DNA of 64,000 bases from contig OX463862.1 in NCBI GenBank assembly GCA_949825065.1, forward strand, positions 14,069,592-14,133,591, in the 5' to 3' direction. This document shows positions 22,343 through 32,784 of this stretch, piece after piece. The first letter of the stretch is position 1; the number at the start of each line of letters is the position of its first letter. Origin of the DNA: Odontocerum albicorne. Taxonomy: Eukaryota; Arthropoda; Insecta; Trichoptera; Odontoceridae. Below the pieces are notes generated by a model. The model searched no databases, was not told the DNA's origin, and worked only from the letters and a program-made list of their open reading frames with translations. The translations under genes and the position numbers were made by a program.

Positions 22343-22568
22343 TTCAAATCTGGACAATAAATCACCTATGCGTCCTAATAGCGGGCGTTTACTCGAAAAC
22401 ATAGCTGCAGTGAGAGAAAGTATTAATGAAATCCCAGAGACATCAATTTATCATCGTTCACAAGAATTAGATGTTTCAAGAAGTACCTTACAGCGAATTC
22501 TCGCAAAAGATCTGAATTTGCATGCCTACAAGATCCAACTGATACAAGAACTCAAACCAGTAATTTAA
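22343..22568 (+). pseudogene. mariner transposase DNA-binding region
   Basis: Reads NKSPMRPNSGRLLENIAAV, then SINEIPETSIYHRSQELDVS and RSTLQRILAKDLNLHAYK, ending LIQELKPVI and a stop. This is the second helix-turn-helix of the mariner paired-like DNA-binding domain (relatives: RSQQLGISRSTLQRILHKDLGLHPYKVQLTQELKP). The catalytic domain that normally follows is deleted and the stop lies directly before the 3' TIR. The frame's start codon at 22320 belongs to MITE-T. A trans-acting DNA-binding peptide is possible in theory only. Confidence 0.88.
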
Positions 22569-22595
22569 ATCCGGCGCTTTTATTGGGACGCCCTA

Positions 22596-23190
22596 TATAT
22601 ACCTATCAAAATCACCTCATAGTGCTTTTTTCCATTCTTCTTATTACATTATACTTCTATTTCCCAATACCCATGGAACAGGTATAAATTTAATTAGATT
22701 CAAAACCCGGTATATGAGTAATTAGTCGTGATTGAATTGCACCCAAATAACATCATTCAAAATTATTAATGCTATATAGATCCTCTTAGTCGGATAAAGC
22801 GACGTATCAGAAATATAGGTAGTGTATGCTATGGATCTATAGATCATCCAGATCCATAGATCAAATACTATATAGACAGGGTAGAAAATTTACCTGTCCG
22901 ACAGCGAGATTATTTATGCCTCTGATCCAGAAGTGATCAACCATTTATTGTATAAAAAGTAATTATTAAGAAAGTTTAAATTTACTGCAATATTAATTCT
23001 ACAAAATCTAGATTATTTTTTATTTTTATTCACATTTCATTGCATAACTTGTGCGATTTATTTATTGTACCTATATTATAATTTATTCGTTTGATGCCCT
23101 TAAAAATATCTGAATTGTCGATGCGAACCTATTGAAAAATACAAGTTTTATTTTTGTATAAAATCTATAATGTTTTATTACGTTAGTTTA
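22596..23190. other. AT-rich, small hairpins only
   Basis: Around 22830-22870 ggatctatagatcatcca and gatccatagatc form overlapping inverted repeats. gacagggta and tacctgtc (about 22878-22905) form a short stem. No gene or known repeat is seen. Confidence 0.4.
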
Positions 23191-23194
23191 CTTA

Positions 23195-23408
23195 GGCCTG
23201 GGCCACACAGGTAGGAGCCTCGCTTGGTGCTTAGAGCTACGCTGCGAGCTAGGTGACATATCCTAGCAAACCAACGCAACCCCATACTTTCGCAATGGCT
23301 ACACCGCATGCTTCGAGCCACGCTATGTGACTTTTATAGTCACCTAGTAATAGTATATTAGTCACGTAACTCCTAGCTTAGCACTAAGCGAAGCATTTCG
23401 GTGTGGCC
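23195..23408. mobile_element. MITE-G, short form
   Basis: Ends GGCCTGGGCCACACAGG and (inward from right) GGCCACACCGAAATGC with the shared gcttagcactaagcgaagca and ggagcctcgcttggtgctta blocks. The internal about 280 bp present in the other two copies is missing. Confidence 0.82.
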
Positions 23409-23454
23409 TAAGCTTTAGCTTAATTTTGGACATATTTTGTAATATACTTACACA

Positions 23455-23660
23455 TATCAAACTTAAATATACGTACTTAATAAATACAAACTTAAATATA
23501 CATACTTTATAAATACAAACTTAAATTTACATACTTTATAAATACAAACTTAAATATACATACTTTATAAATACAAACTTAAATATACATACTTTATAAA
23601 TACAAACATAAATATACATACTTTTTAAATACAAACTTAAATATACATACTTTATAAACA
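23455..23660. repeat. 29-bp tandem repeat, about seven copies
   Basis: Unit close to AATATACATACTTTATAAAT plus ACAAACTTA. Confidence 0.93.
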
Positions 23661-24245
23661 CATTTTAGAGCGCCCTTCAGAAGAGTGTACTCTCTTAGTG
23701 ATTCGATATATAAAAGAATTCTTTAAAAATGAAATAACATTAATTTAAATAGTTGTTAATATTACAACTTAAGTTTTATTGTATCTTCATGATAGCTTTA
23801 GATAAATTTGTTTAATTTTCAGTATTTAAATTTACTTGTCTTGTGTGCTATGTAAATGTTTTTATGTTATGTAAAACAAACTGTTTTGTTATGAACATAA
23901 TCAATCAATACAGAGCGTGGCCGGGAAACAAAAATATCATCGGCCCTATAAACCGTGTCTCACCACAAATATACATACTATATATTTGATCCATCACACA
24001 ACATTATATTTTAATAAGATGCTCCCTGTTTTTCTATTGTACTCGTATTTCGTCCTTTATTGTCAACAGTCACCAACTAATGTTAGACTCGCTTCGTCAT
24101 GACATGTTTTGAAATGCGATTTAATTTCAAGTCCTCTTTCCTCTTCAACATCCCTTCCCCTTTTTGGTTGATGATGCCTCACTTGTATAGTATTGTTCGT
24201 GAATTTTCTAACAAGTTACTAAAACTGTATTATTCATACTATTTC
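23661..24245. other. No recognised gene
   Basis: tagagcgcccttcagaagag at 23665 resembles the family Z end. 23757-23900 weakly resembles the duplicated sequence at 50880-51000. TACTCGTA at 24040-24047. Nothing coding is supported. Confidence 0.4.
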
Positions 24246-24249
24246 GTTA

Positions 24250-24421
24250 TATACAGTATAACCTGGCAGACTTATTGCCATGTAGCAATATCTTCTAACC
24301 AATCAGAAAGATGTTAAATTAGCCTTAATTGTAAACCACGCTAGAACCCTTTTAAAAAATAGGGGTACCAATAGGAATCGAACCAGCAACAAGCATCTTA
24401 TCAACTAGGCCACGGAGGTCA
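24250..24421 (-). mobile_element. SINE-A
   Basis: From aacctggcagacttattgcc through the body (caatcagaaagatgtt) to the B box ggaatcgaacc and A-box end atcaactaggccacggaggt. A near full head and diverged body on the reverse strand. Confidence 0.88.
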
Positions 24422-24426
24422 TCATT

Positions 24427-24672
24427 TTTGCTAAATAATTAGTGTAAGAATTGTTATCTAGTTATAAGTAGTATGTAGGTGTTAATTATTTTTAAGAAAT
24501 CATATATTAAGATTGAAAAAAATAAAATAAAATGATATATAGGAAAATAAGATTAAGTAAGTGCATAAATTATAACATACTATATAATTAAGATTAGTTA
24601 AGTAATAAATTTGTATATTGGTATAGCCTTGACAAATGTTTGTACAATATTTTACTTTGTTTAATAAAAAAA
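24427..24672 (+). mobile_element. Jockey 3' UTR, 5'-truncated
   Basis: tttttgctaaataattagtg to ttgtttaataaaaaaaa, collinear with 5306-5545. It abuts the end of the SINE-A at 24421, so the LINE inserted next to or within it. Confidence 0.88.
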
Positions 24673-24674
24673 AA

Positions 24675-25635
24675 CCTACATCGTATGATTAATTATGAAA
24701 AAGGTTTTCGACCCCAAATCTATTCTAATTTGGCCGTCGATTTTTTCGAGAACAAATATTTCAAAAATCAAACTCGATCGTACGTAATATTTTGTTTCGA
24801 TTTTTAATTAAAACCAAAATATTTAATGGGTTTTAGTCGTAATCAAGGATATACCAAGTCCGAACCAGATCGAATGGTTAAAATATATCTATCTTAACGA
24901 CTTGTCAAAGATGTTGCCTGCTTTTAGCTTTATTTCTTCTTGTCTTTTAATATTGATTTCTTTTATATGTCTGCTGTTTAAAGTTTGAAATGTACAAATC
25001 GTAATTAAAAATGTTGTATGGCAGATATTATAGGCTTGTTAATAAAAATAAAAATTATTTTATCACGCTTAAGGAGGTATCTACTCTAGAGGCGTGAATT
25101 TCGGGCGTTTTTTTCAGACTAAATAAAAAAATATATATGTTATATATTTTTCCTATACATTTTTTTACAGTTTGTTTATTGGTGATTTGAGAATGTACAA
25201 AAAAATTAAAAAAAAAAAATCCTAAACAAAAATCATATACAGTTTCTTAATAAGAAATAATGTCGTTATAGTTGGTACCAAAGAGAAAAAAAGTTGGCAG
25301 CTATCTGAAAAAAAAATCAATTTTTTTACCCTTTTTTCAAATTTTATAATTTTTTTAAAATAGTTTCAAATTTTCTAAGGTAGAGACGATATAAAAACAT
25401 TTATCAAAGTTTAATACTGAATTCGAAGGCAACAAATTGGATAAAACTTGAGATTTTATGTCGACCAGGTCGAAAAAAGTAGTTTCGAGAAAAACGCGTT
25501 TAAAGTTTTGATATTATTGTCCGAGTCATTCCGGTGCGGCGTAATTGCTGCCTCATTTGTTGCTATAACTTCGTAAATATTGAGAATTTTTAAATTTCCT
25601 TTTGAGAACATATTTTTAAAAATCTAACGAAATTG
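24675..25635. other. Unclassified AT-rich stretch
   Basis: Contains homopolymer runs and a patch at 25460-25560 with tttcgagaaaaacgcgttta. That patch reminds me of recurrent insect non-coding repeats, but I cannot name a family. No open frame or repeat copy exists elsewhere in the window. Confidence 0.35.
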
Positions 25636-25639
25636 TATT

Positions 25640-26050
25640 TAATGAAGTATGAAAGTATATGGAAGTGAAACAATGACTTAGCAGAATAAGGATAATAGTA
25701 GGAATAAAGGTGTAGCGATGAGTGTCAATGTTTGAAAGAAGGTGGAATGAAGACATCAGATATTATAACATGGATAAAATGGATGTTTTAAGTAAGATGA
25801 ATAAAGGAGCTTTAAGTAGGTTTGGACATGTGGAGATAATGGATGATGAAAGAATAACTAAGCGAGTATACATGTCAGAAATGCAAGGTTGCATAGAAGA
25901 TGTAGACCGCAGAAAATTTAGATAAGATTGTGCATGATAAGATGTTTTAATGTGGAGGAGATAAACGTTGTGTGCTTGAATAGAAAAGTTTGTAGATCTA
26001 TTATCTCTGCCTACGATGCACGGCGTGATGATATGAATGTATACAAGTTA
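25640..26050 (+). pseudogene. LINE-R C-terminal relic
   Basis: 25722-25925 reads MSMFERRWNEDIRYYN, then MNKGALSRFGHVEIMDDERI and TKRVYMSEMQ, the LINE-R C-terminal block (relatives: LRWFGHVERMNDERLTKQ). Upstream, stops break the RT-like part. The distal end tctgcctacgatgcacggcg recalls the family's 3' end. The RT catalytic core is absent. Confidence 0.75.
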
Positions 26051-26191
26051 CACATCTAAAGTCATGGTTGATAGAAAAGTGTGAAAGGAAAAGTAAATGC
26101 GACATATGGGGGAATAGACAGATTGGAACTGAGAAATTCTGCTAACATATTTGTGTAGTACTCAGTTGATAGAAAGGTTACGAGAGATATC

Positions 26192-26550
26192 TATACTCAA
26201 GAAAACGTAGCATGGTCCCTGTGACGTTTGAAATGTCATGTCTCAAAAGGATGAGGTAAAATCGTTTTTTTTTACAAATCGAATCGTTTTTTTATAAATC
26301 GAAAAATTGTTTTTCTCTAAACTGACATTTTAATTCCTAATTTTCATTATACTGACTTTCTAATGTATTACATGATTTGTACCTGTCTTTAAATAAGCCA
26401 AGATCCACTATGAATTAATATTAATAATTAATATATAATTTTATGTATAAAAATATCGAAAATCCAATTATCGTATACCCCATCCCTAGTCAATGCGGAC
26501 TTACGTAGTGACTTTTGACGAACGTCGCCAAATATTATTTGATTTTAACA
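26192..26550 (+). mobile_element. MITE-T, 3'-truncated
   Basis: Begins tatactcaagaaaacgtagc and follows the consensus to atttgattttaaca, where homology stops. The right TIR is lost. Confidence 0.85.
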
Positions 26551-26609
26551 ATGAAATTTGTAAAGAAGAAAACGTTCGGAGTCACACAAATTAAAGAAGT
26601 TTTTTAAGT

Positions 26610-26810
26610 GATCAACGTGGGCCAGTTGGTAATACACATGTCTTCCAGCCCGGGTGTTGCGGGTTCGATTCGCGTTTGAACCCAAATTATATATATATTT
26701 TTTAATGATTTCAGTTTGGTTATCCATTTAAGTCTCTATAAAATATTTCTGATTGGTTGGAAGAGATTGTCACATGGAAATAATCCGTTATAATGTTTTA
26801 TATACAACAT
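26610..26810 (+). mobile_element. SINE-A
   Basis: A box gggccagttggtaatac, B box gcgggttcgattcgcg, AT-rich linker, tcagtttggtt, then tgattggttggaagagattg and a degraded hairpin (tcacatggaa). Full length but diverged. Confidence 0.87.
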
Positions 26811-27177
26811 ATGAGTTCCACAAAAAAAATTGAATCAAGTGCATGACATTTTGAAAGAAGGAAATGGTAGGCAGAAACCAAGATGTTTTTTTTTAAATGT
26901 GGAAGATGTCAATATCCAAGGCCCCATTTAAAAGTGATAGCCCGCGAAACAACAAAAGGGCACTTTGCAAATTAGTTCTGTTTATTTCCAGTCAAAATAA
27001 ATTAACATTTCAGTATCTCAATTATACTTATTATTATAGCTTGAAATTCAACATAAAAAAATAAGTAATTAAGATAATTTCAGTTTAAATATAAATAAAT
27101 TTAAAAAAAATGACATTTTCTAGGTAGGTACTTGTTCTTAAATGTCTTTAACTTACATAAATAAATCAAAGTTTGTA
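26811..27177. other. No recognised feature
   Basis: A+T-rich spacer before the 35-bp array. Confidence 0.45.
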
Positions 27178-27700
27178 AAAAACAGTATTTTCATTAACTA
27201 ATAATATTGAACAAAAACATAATTTTCATTAGCTAATAATACTGAATAAAAGCAGTATTTTCATTAAGTAATAATAAACAGTATTTTCATTATCGAATAA
27301 TACTGAACAAAAAGAGTATTTTCATTAACTAATAATACCGAACAAAAACAGTATTTTCATTAACTAATAATATTGAACAAAAACAGTATTTTCATTAGCT
27401 AATAATACTGAACAAAAACAGTATTTTCATTAACTTATAACATTGAACCAAAACAGAATTTTCAATGTCTAATAATACTGAACAAAATCACTATTTTCAT
27501 TAACTAATACTACTGAACAAAAACAGTATTTTCATTATCTAATAATGCTGAACAAAAGTAGTATTTTCCTTATCTAATAATACTGAACCAAAACAGTATT
27601 TTCATTATCTAATAATACTGAACAAAAGCAGTATATTCATTAACTAATTATACTGAACAAAAATAGTATTTTCATTAACTAATAATATTAAACAAAAATG
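27178..27700. repeat. 35-bp tandem repeat, about 15 copies
   Basis: Unit close to AACAAAAACAGTATTTTCAT followed by TAACTAATAATACTG. Copies differ by scattered substitutions, and one copy near 27265 is shortened. Confidence 0.94.
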
Positions 27701-28000
27701 TTCATTTATCTTCACTATTATCACTCATCCGAATTCATTATTATCCGCATTACGATATTAACATTATTTCTGACTCCATTTCACCTGAATTTAACGAGTG
27801 AGAGAAATTTAACGAGCTGTCGCCGATTTAAGAAAAGTAATAAAACGGATATTGTTACAGCCAGAGCATAAAATGGGGAAATGCAACACAGGCCATAATT
27901 TAATACTCAAGAGCGCTATAACGAAATTAACCAATTGATTCGTCATCAAACAAAATATGTGCGTAATAAAACTATTTAGCCGATGAGAACTATAATAACA
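27701..28000. other. No recognised feature
   Basis: Nothing beyond A+T-rich sequence is seen. Confidence 0.4.
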
Positions 28001-28003
28001 ATG

Positions 28004-28208
28004 ATAACTTTCATGGGATAGTTGATAATATTGTTTTCCAATGCGAGGGTTATAGGTTCGATTCCGTTTTCCTAAAAAAAGTTTTTCTAAAAAAAAAAAT
28101 ATACCTTTAGAGGCTTGTTTAACGTGTTCCTGATTGGTTGGAAGAGATTGCTACAAATCAATACCCCCATAAGGTTGTACTGTATAGAACAAAAATGTAA
28201 TACAATAA
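28004..28208 (+). mobile_element. SINE-A
   Basis: Diverged head with tataggttcgattcc, poly(A) linker, tgattggttggaagagattg, hairpin remnant, then aaggttgtactgtatagaac and a aatgtaatacaat end typical of the longer SINE-A subfamily. Confidence 0.82.
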
Positions 28209-28224
28209 CAATTGAACGTGTAAA

Positions 28225-28495
28225 TGCAAAAATAACTTAATTCAGATAATACATGATTTTGATGTATTTTCTGAATAGGGTCTTTTTCACGGTGCCACTA
28301 AAAAAATTTAAAGTTTCCAGTCTGGTAAATAAAAGGCTTCAAGTCTGGTAAAATAATTAATCTGCTAAGAATACTCGCACGCGAAAGGTACTCGTATTTG
28401 CTAGTATTGTTATCTCTTCAAGTGCGGTAAAGTTGCCACCAATATATGGAACGACGAACTGTAAGTTCTATGCCAAATAGCTACAGTTGTTCTAA
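28225..28495. other. No recognised feature
   Basis: Only a TACTCGTA octamer at 28389-28396 stands out. Confidence 0.4.
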
Positions 28496-28499
28496 ACAC

Positions 28500-28617
28500 G
28501 AACGATCGATTACTAGTGTAGAAGACAATCTTGTCTCCGAGTCACGCTCTTTAACATGGTAGTACGGTGAATTCATAATATATTAAAGGGTATCGTACAA
28601 ATTAATGAAAAAAATGT
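28500..28617 (+). repeat. 172-bp family, single diverged unit
   Basis: gatcgattactagtgtagaa, gtcacgctctttaacat, atattaaagggtatcgtac and aattaatga follow the order of the 18965-19475 units. Confidence 0.65.
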
Positions 28618-28669
28618 TCCAATATACTCGAAATGAGTTTTCAAGCGTAAAGGGGTGTAAAATTTATGA

Positions 28670-29092
28670 CTAAATGATTCCTTTTAGACGTCTTTAAAAC
28701 ACTTTAAGGTGGAAGTAATATTGGACTATTTCTCAATCGGTATAACATATTTATTTTCTTTACATGCAAAACAAATTTTTGAGTAGACGAACCTTTTTAG
28801 ACACCCCTAAAACACTATTTCTCAATCGAAATTAAAAACTTAATTTTCTTTCCATCTAAAACAAATTTCTGATTAAACTAACCATTTTAGACACCCTTAA
28901 AACACTTCAAGGCGGAAGTAACTTTAGACTATTTCTCAATCGTATTCTTTATATTCTTCACGTGTTGAACAAATCTTTGATTAAATTAATCCTTTTAGAC
29001 ATTCCTTAAAACATTTCAAGGTGGAAATAACATTAGACTATTTCTCAATCGAAATAAACGTCTGTATTTTCTTCACATGCAAAACAAATTGA
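28670..29092. repeat. About 115-bp tandem repeat, four copies
   Basis: Each unit has ccttttagac, ttaaaaca, ttcaaggtggaagtaa, actatttctcaatcg and ttcac/tatgcaaaacaaat. Copy two lacks the ttcaaggtgg block. Confidence 0.86.
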
Positions 29093-29575
29093 AAAATAAT
29101 TTAAGTGTAAAATAAGACTTAATTATAACACAAATAATATAAACGAACTATTAAAAGGATTCCAAAATATCCTTCTTAATAAAAAAATCTAAAATAATAA
29201 ATTACGTTAGAAAATAATTCAGACCATCAGTAATTTGAAAGGAATTCATAACGCATTATTTCAAGTGTCGGTTAATATATGCATAGATAAAAATAAGCGA
29301 TCGGCATTCTAGAAATGTTTGAGATTTCATTCCACTGAAGAAATATGGTAGCCCAATTTATGTATTTTTTTTCCTTCGTAGATTTATTAATAAATTAGAT
29401 GGGACATGCGCCTGACTACGCCCCCGCGTACCAGGCATACCAACATAATTGTGCCAGGAGAAGGGTTACCGACTTTGGAGGGAAAATATTTTTTTTTGTC
29501 TGTGAATTTATATAGATATTTAATTGTATGTATTTTATTAATTAAATAGTTTTAGTATCAAATTAATGGAAAAGT
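29093..29575. other. No recognised feature
   Basis: A+T-rich; a small less biased patch at 29398-29465. No gene. Confidence 0.4.
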
Positions 29576-29576
29576 G

Positions 29577-29670
29577 ACGGTCTCAGTGATCTAGTTGGCT
29601 TTTTGATCTTTCATCTGGGTGTTTCAGGTTCGATTGCCGAAAGTACCCATACAACATATGTTTTTTGAAT
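29577..29670 (+). mobile_element. SINE-B-like tRNA-derived head
   Basis: ggtctcagtgatctagttgg (A box) and tttcaggttcgattgccgaa (B box), then agtacccat. The body is missing or unrecognisable. Confidence 0.6.
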
Positions 29671-29737
29671 GGTTTATTAAACGTTTTAAAATAGCTCTCG
29701 TATTATTGATTATATTCCACTTAAGTGGTATATAATA

Positions 29738-30124
29738 CTGCCCTCATAAGCAAAAACGCAGCAAATGGCAAAAGTTAAATTTTTTTAGAAAACTGTACTT
29801 TCATGTTTTTCATTGCTGCTTAAAAATGTCGTGATTCATAAACAAAAAAAGCAGTAAAATGTGATTCATAAGCAAAAACGCAGCAAACGCATAGGCACTT
29901 GCTGTCTTTTTGCTTATGAATCATATTTTATTGATTTTTGCTTAGAAAAACCTAGCATTTTGTAAAATTAAAGAAGACATTATATCGATTTTTGTTTTGT
30001 AATAAATGAATTTCTATATTTTTTTATTAAGATTATGGTTCAGAATTTGATGTGGAATATTGCCTCATACTTAGTTAAATTTCTGTTTTTTTCCCGCTAG
30101 CTGCGTTTTTGCTTATGAAGGCAG
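29738..30124. mobile_element. TIR element with iterated motif
   Basis: Ends CTGCCCTCATAAGCAAAAAC and, inward from the right, CTGCCTTCATAAGCAAAAAC, both followed by GCAGC. The motif ttcataagcaaaaacgcagc recurs inside in both orientations (about 29868-29890, 29920 inverted), making a partly self-complementary 387-bp element. The superfamily is not evident; flanks (ataata/aataca) allow a 3-4 bp AT-rich duplication. Confidence 0.8.
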
Positions 30125-30272
30125 AATACAACCTGACGGGTTTATTGTTATGTGGTAATCTTTTCCAACGAACCTGAAATATGTAAAAGAGACCTGAAAT
30201 GAAAACCAACCAGAGTGGAATCAAATTCGCAGCCTCCAGATTAGCATCTTATCAACTTCGTCATGGCTTATG
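30125..30272 (-). mobile_element. SINE-A, diverged
   Basis: Directly abuts the TIR element: aatacaacctgacgggttta, ttccaacgaacc, gaaaaccaaccagagtgg, degraded B box and atcaacttcgtcatggc at the A-box end. Confidence 0.78.
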
Positions 30273-30289
30273 CTACATAAAAAAAATAT

Positions 30290-30655
30290 ATAATTTTGTT
30301 TCACAACAATTAAATCTATAAAGAAATTAACAAAATTCAAATAGAAAATTAAAGAAAATCGAAATGCTATGTCCAAAATCCACACTAATATTATAATACG
30401 GTGAACTCGATTATCATACACAGTTAAAAGATAATGTTTTTTATTTATTTTTTCTTAACTAAGCAAATACAAATTAAATATTGTCTCGCTTTACTATTTA
30501 TCCATTAAAGGTTCTATAAACTATGCATCACAGAGGTTTATCATTAAACACATTGTTTATTTTCAGAAGCCTTAACAGAAAAGGAACAACTTTACCAGTC
30601 TGGCTAAATAGTTTGTTTATAAACAATACACGTTCGAGTCTTGTTGCCTGTATAC
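30290..30655. other. No recognised feature
   Basis: A+T-rich. No repeat or gene. Confidence 0.4.
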
Positions 30656-30659
30656 GTGT

Positions 30660-30787
30660 GGAAGTATTACGTTGCCTACTCGATTACTGAGGCCAAATAC
30701 AATGCTCTCGGCTACACTTTTCAAAATTTCTGCATCATCAATTTGGATATATTGAGGGGTACGTACGTACGAATGAATGGAAATTTA
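30660..30787 (+). repeat. 172-bp family, single diverged unit
   Basis: ctcgattactgaggccaaat, gctacacttttcaaaattt, ttggatatattgaggggtac and acgaatgaatg. Confidence 0.65.
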
Positions 30788-30879
30788 CTGACAAATATTA
30801 AATAAAGGCGTAATTCTTAATAAACAGATATTTAAAAACATTAGGAAGTATAAATACGAGTATGTATGCTATGGGAAAA

Positions 30880-31085
30880 GTTATGAGAAAAGAGAACGTA
30901 ACTATGCAAAAGGGCCTAACCCATATTTTACCTATTCTGAGATAATTGAGGAAGTATTTGCTGCATTATACGGACTTGATATATTAACGAGTATATGACT
31001 ACATGTACAATATTGATTGTTTTATCGATATTTCAAATAATTTTATTTTTTAGGGTTGGGTCCTTTGTTGCCTAATTTTCTGAGT
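30880..31085. repeat. Family X ends in inverted orientation
   Basis: aactatgcaaaagggcctaa with cccatattttacc at 30895-30935, and tagggttgggtcctttgttg at 31052 onward. This resembles an inverted pair about 160 bp apart. Confidence 0.45.
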
Positions 31086-31089
31086 AGTT

Positions 31090-31560
31090 GTCGATTAAGT
31101 GTTGTTTTGGTACAATTTCGTATTAAAACATTCATTAAAAAAATATTGGAGCAAGTTGGGGAATTTTGCTCCAAATTTTCTGTGAAATTGTAGATTAAGT
31201 GTTGTTTTGGTACAATTTCGTATTAAAACATTCATAATAAAATATTGGAGCAAGTTGAGGAATTTTGCTTAAAATTTTCTGTGGAATTGTAGATTAAGCG
31301 TTGTTTTGGTACAATTTCGTATTAAAACATTCATAAAAAAATATTGGAGCAAGTTGAGGAGTTTTGCTCCAAATTTTCTGTGGAATTGTAGTTTAAGTGA
31401 TGTTGTGGTACAATTTCGTATTAAAACATTCACAAAAAAAATATTGGAGCAAGTTAAGGAATTTTGCTCCAAAATTTATATGGAATTGTAGATTAAGTGT
31501 TGTTTTGGTACAATTTCGTATTAAAACATTCATAAAAAATATTGGAGCAAGTCGAGGAAT
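31090..31560 (+). repeat. 99-bp tandem repeat, about five copies
   Basis: The anchor ttaagtg/cg-ttg occurs at 31095, 31195, 31294, 31393 and 31493. Each unit contains atattggagcaagttgagga and attttgct. That block equals the start of the LINE-R segment that follows at 31540 (ggagcaagtcgaggaattgt), so the array was apparently made from a LINE-R junction. The frames 31269-31491 on both strands are products of the repeat. Confidence 0.92.
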
Positions 31561-32013
31561 TGTGCTATTTGGGTAGTATGTTCTCAGATGACGGATATCG
31601 AAGAGTTAAGAAGGATATCGAACGGCGTGTAGCGATTGTAAAACAAAGTCAATGGGGCACTAAAACACATATAGGTACTCAAACCGGATAGTATCATAAT
31701 CTCTTAAGATTATATTTGACAAAAGTATTTTGATACCAACTTTTGATGTCATGTGGCAATTTCTTCCAACCAACCAAAAATATGTTTGAAAGCTTGAAGT
31801 TGGGAAGTGAAAAGTGAACGTGGAAAAATACTAATAGGAGTCGAATAAAGGCGTGCATTGAGAAGAATACATGGAGCGACAATGTATGCAAAGATACAGA
31901 ATGAAGCGACGAGGGATGGATGTGAACTTAAGGCTGATGTGTTAGTAAGAATAAAAAGAACACGCTGAGATGGTTTGAGCATGTGAAAATAATGAATGAA
32001 GAAATACTAAGAA

Positions 32014-32048
<35 letters not shown>

Positions 32049-32275
32049 CAAATGTGAGTGGAAGGCGTATGAGAGGAAGAGTAAGGAAAGTATGTTTGGA
32101 TCAAATCAGTGAAGAAGAAGTTCTAGAACAAGAAAACGTAGAAAGTCAGATAAATCGTAGAAGCTGCACGAGGTGTATGTGGAAGAGGCGAAATATGTGT
32201 GTCGAAATAGAAAAGTCTGGCACTCTTTCCTCTCTGCCTACCCTGACAGGGAGATGACGTGATGGTATGTATGTA
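31540..32275 (+). pseudogene. LINE-R C-terminal half, decayed
   Basis: Starts EQVEELCYLGSMFSDDG-like, then RRVKKDIERRVAI, the post-catalytic YLGS block of RTE-like LINEs. Later come RDGCELKADVLVRIKR and a degraded WFGHV block, then VCVEIEKSGTLSSLPTLTGR at 32054-32257. A (TA)n tract at 32015-32044 and a SINE-A tail piece at 31745-31785 interrupt it. Stops and frameshifts are frequent. Encodes no active enzyme. Confidence 0.8.
31745..31795 (-). mobile_element. SINE-A tail piece inside LINE-R
   Basis: catgtggcaatttcttccaa, ccaaccaaaaatatg: the SINE-A/LINE-A 3' hairpin region only, inserted in the LINE-R relic. Confidence 0.7.
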
Positions 32276-32319
32276 AACAAATATATTGATAAATTTTCTT
32301 TACATTTTTATTTTATCAT

Positions 32320-32540
32320 AGAAAGGGGCGTTGAGATGATTTAGACAAAGACAAAACAAAAAATGACAAAGTGAGTATACAAGTTAGAAGTGCAAGATAT
32401 GTTGAAGAGATATATTTTATAAGAAGGTACAGTAAGAAGTATGAGTAATAGAGGATTGTATGATATACTATGGACCTGCATGATGAGAAAGTATGGTGAT
32501 CTGATCTTTTTGCCTATCCCGAAAGTGACACGGCATAATT
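32320..32540 (+). pseudogene. LINE-R 3' end fragment
   Basis: gggcgttgagatgatttaga parallels the cacgctgagatggtttga block. The end atctttttgcctatcccgaa with acacggcataa parallels the family 3' end. Strongly decayed. Confidence 0.55.
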
Positions 32541-32544
32541 ATGT

Positions 32545-32780
32545 GTTTGTAGGAATTAATCTGACGTAAAGTTATTGTTATAATTTCTCAAAAAGAGAAA
32601 AATAAAATATTTTCAACCCTAAAATGTTACCTATATGCTGAGATCATCCAACAAGGAATAATGGTGGGGTAGACACTGAGGGACAAGCAAATTAGTCCCA
32701 AGGAGGCCATCTCAACCTCCTTTGGGGTCCGAAAGCTCTGCAGGAATGTGAAAATTATCATTTGTGGTAGAGGACCAATT
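32545..32780. other. No recognised feature
   Basis: A less biased patch at 32660-32760 (ggaggccatctcaacctcct is self-complementary over part of its length). Not identified. Confidence 0.35.
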
Positions 32781-32784
32781 TAAA

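Larger units (their letters stand above)
21302..22593 (+). mobile_element. mariner derivative hosting nested MITE-T
   Basis: TIRs: left GGATGTCCCAATAAGAGCGC; right (inward) GGGCGTCCCAATAAAAGCGC; each continues CGGATTTAAAT. TA flanks both ends (21300-21301, 22594-22595). The element carries only a DNA-binding part of the transposase and no catalytic domain. MITE-T occupies 21547-22341, leaving about 500 bp of mariner. Order of events: mariner, then MITE-T, then the inner MITE-T. Confidence 0.9.

Noticed and set aside
27178..27700. CRISPR-like 35-bp repeats
   Set aside because: No spacers; simple degenerate tandem repeat.
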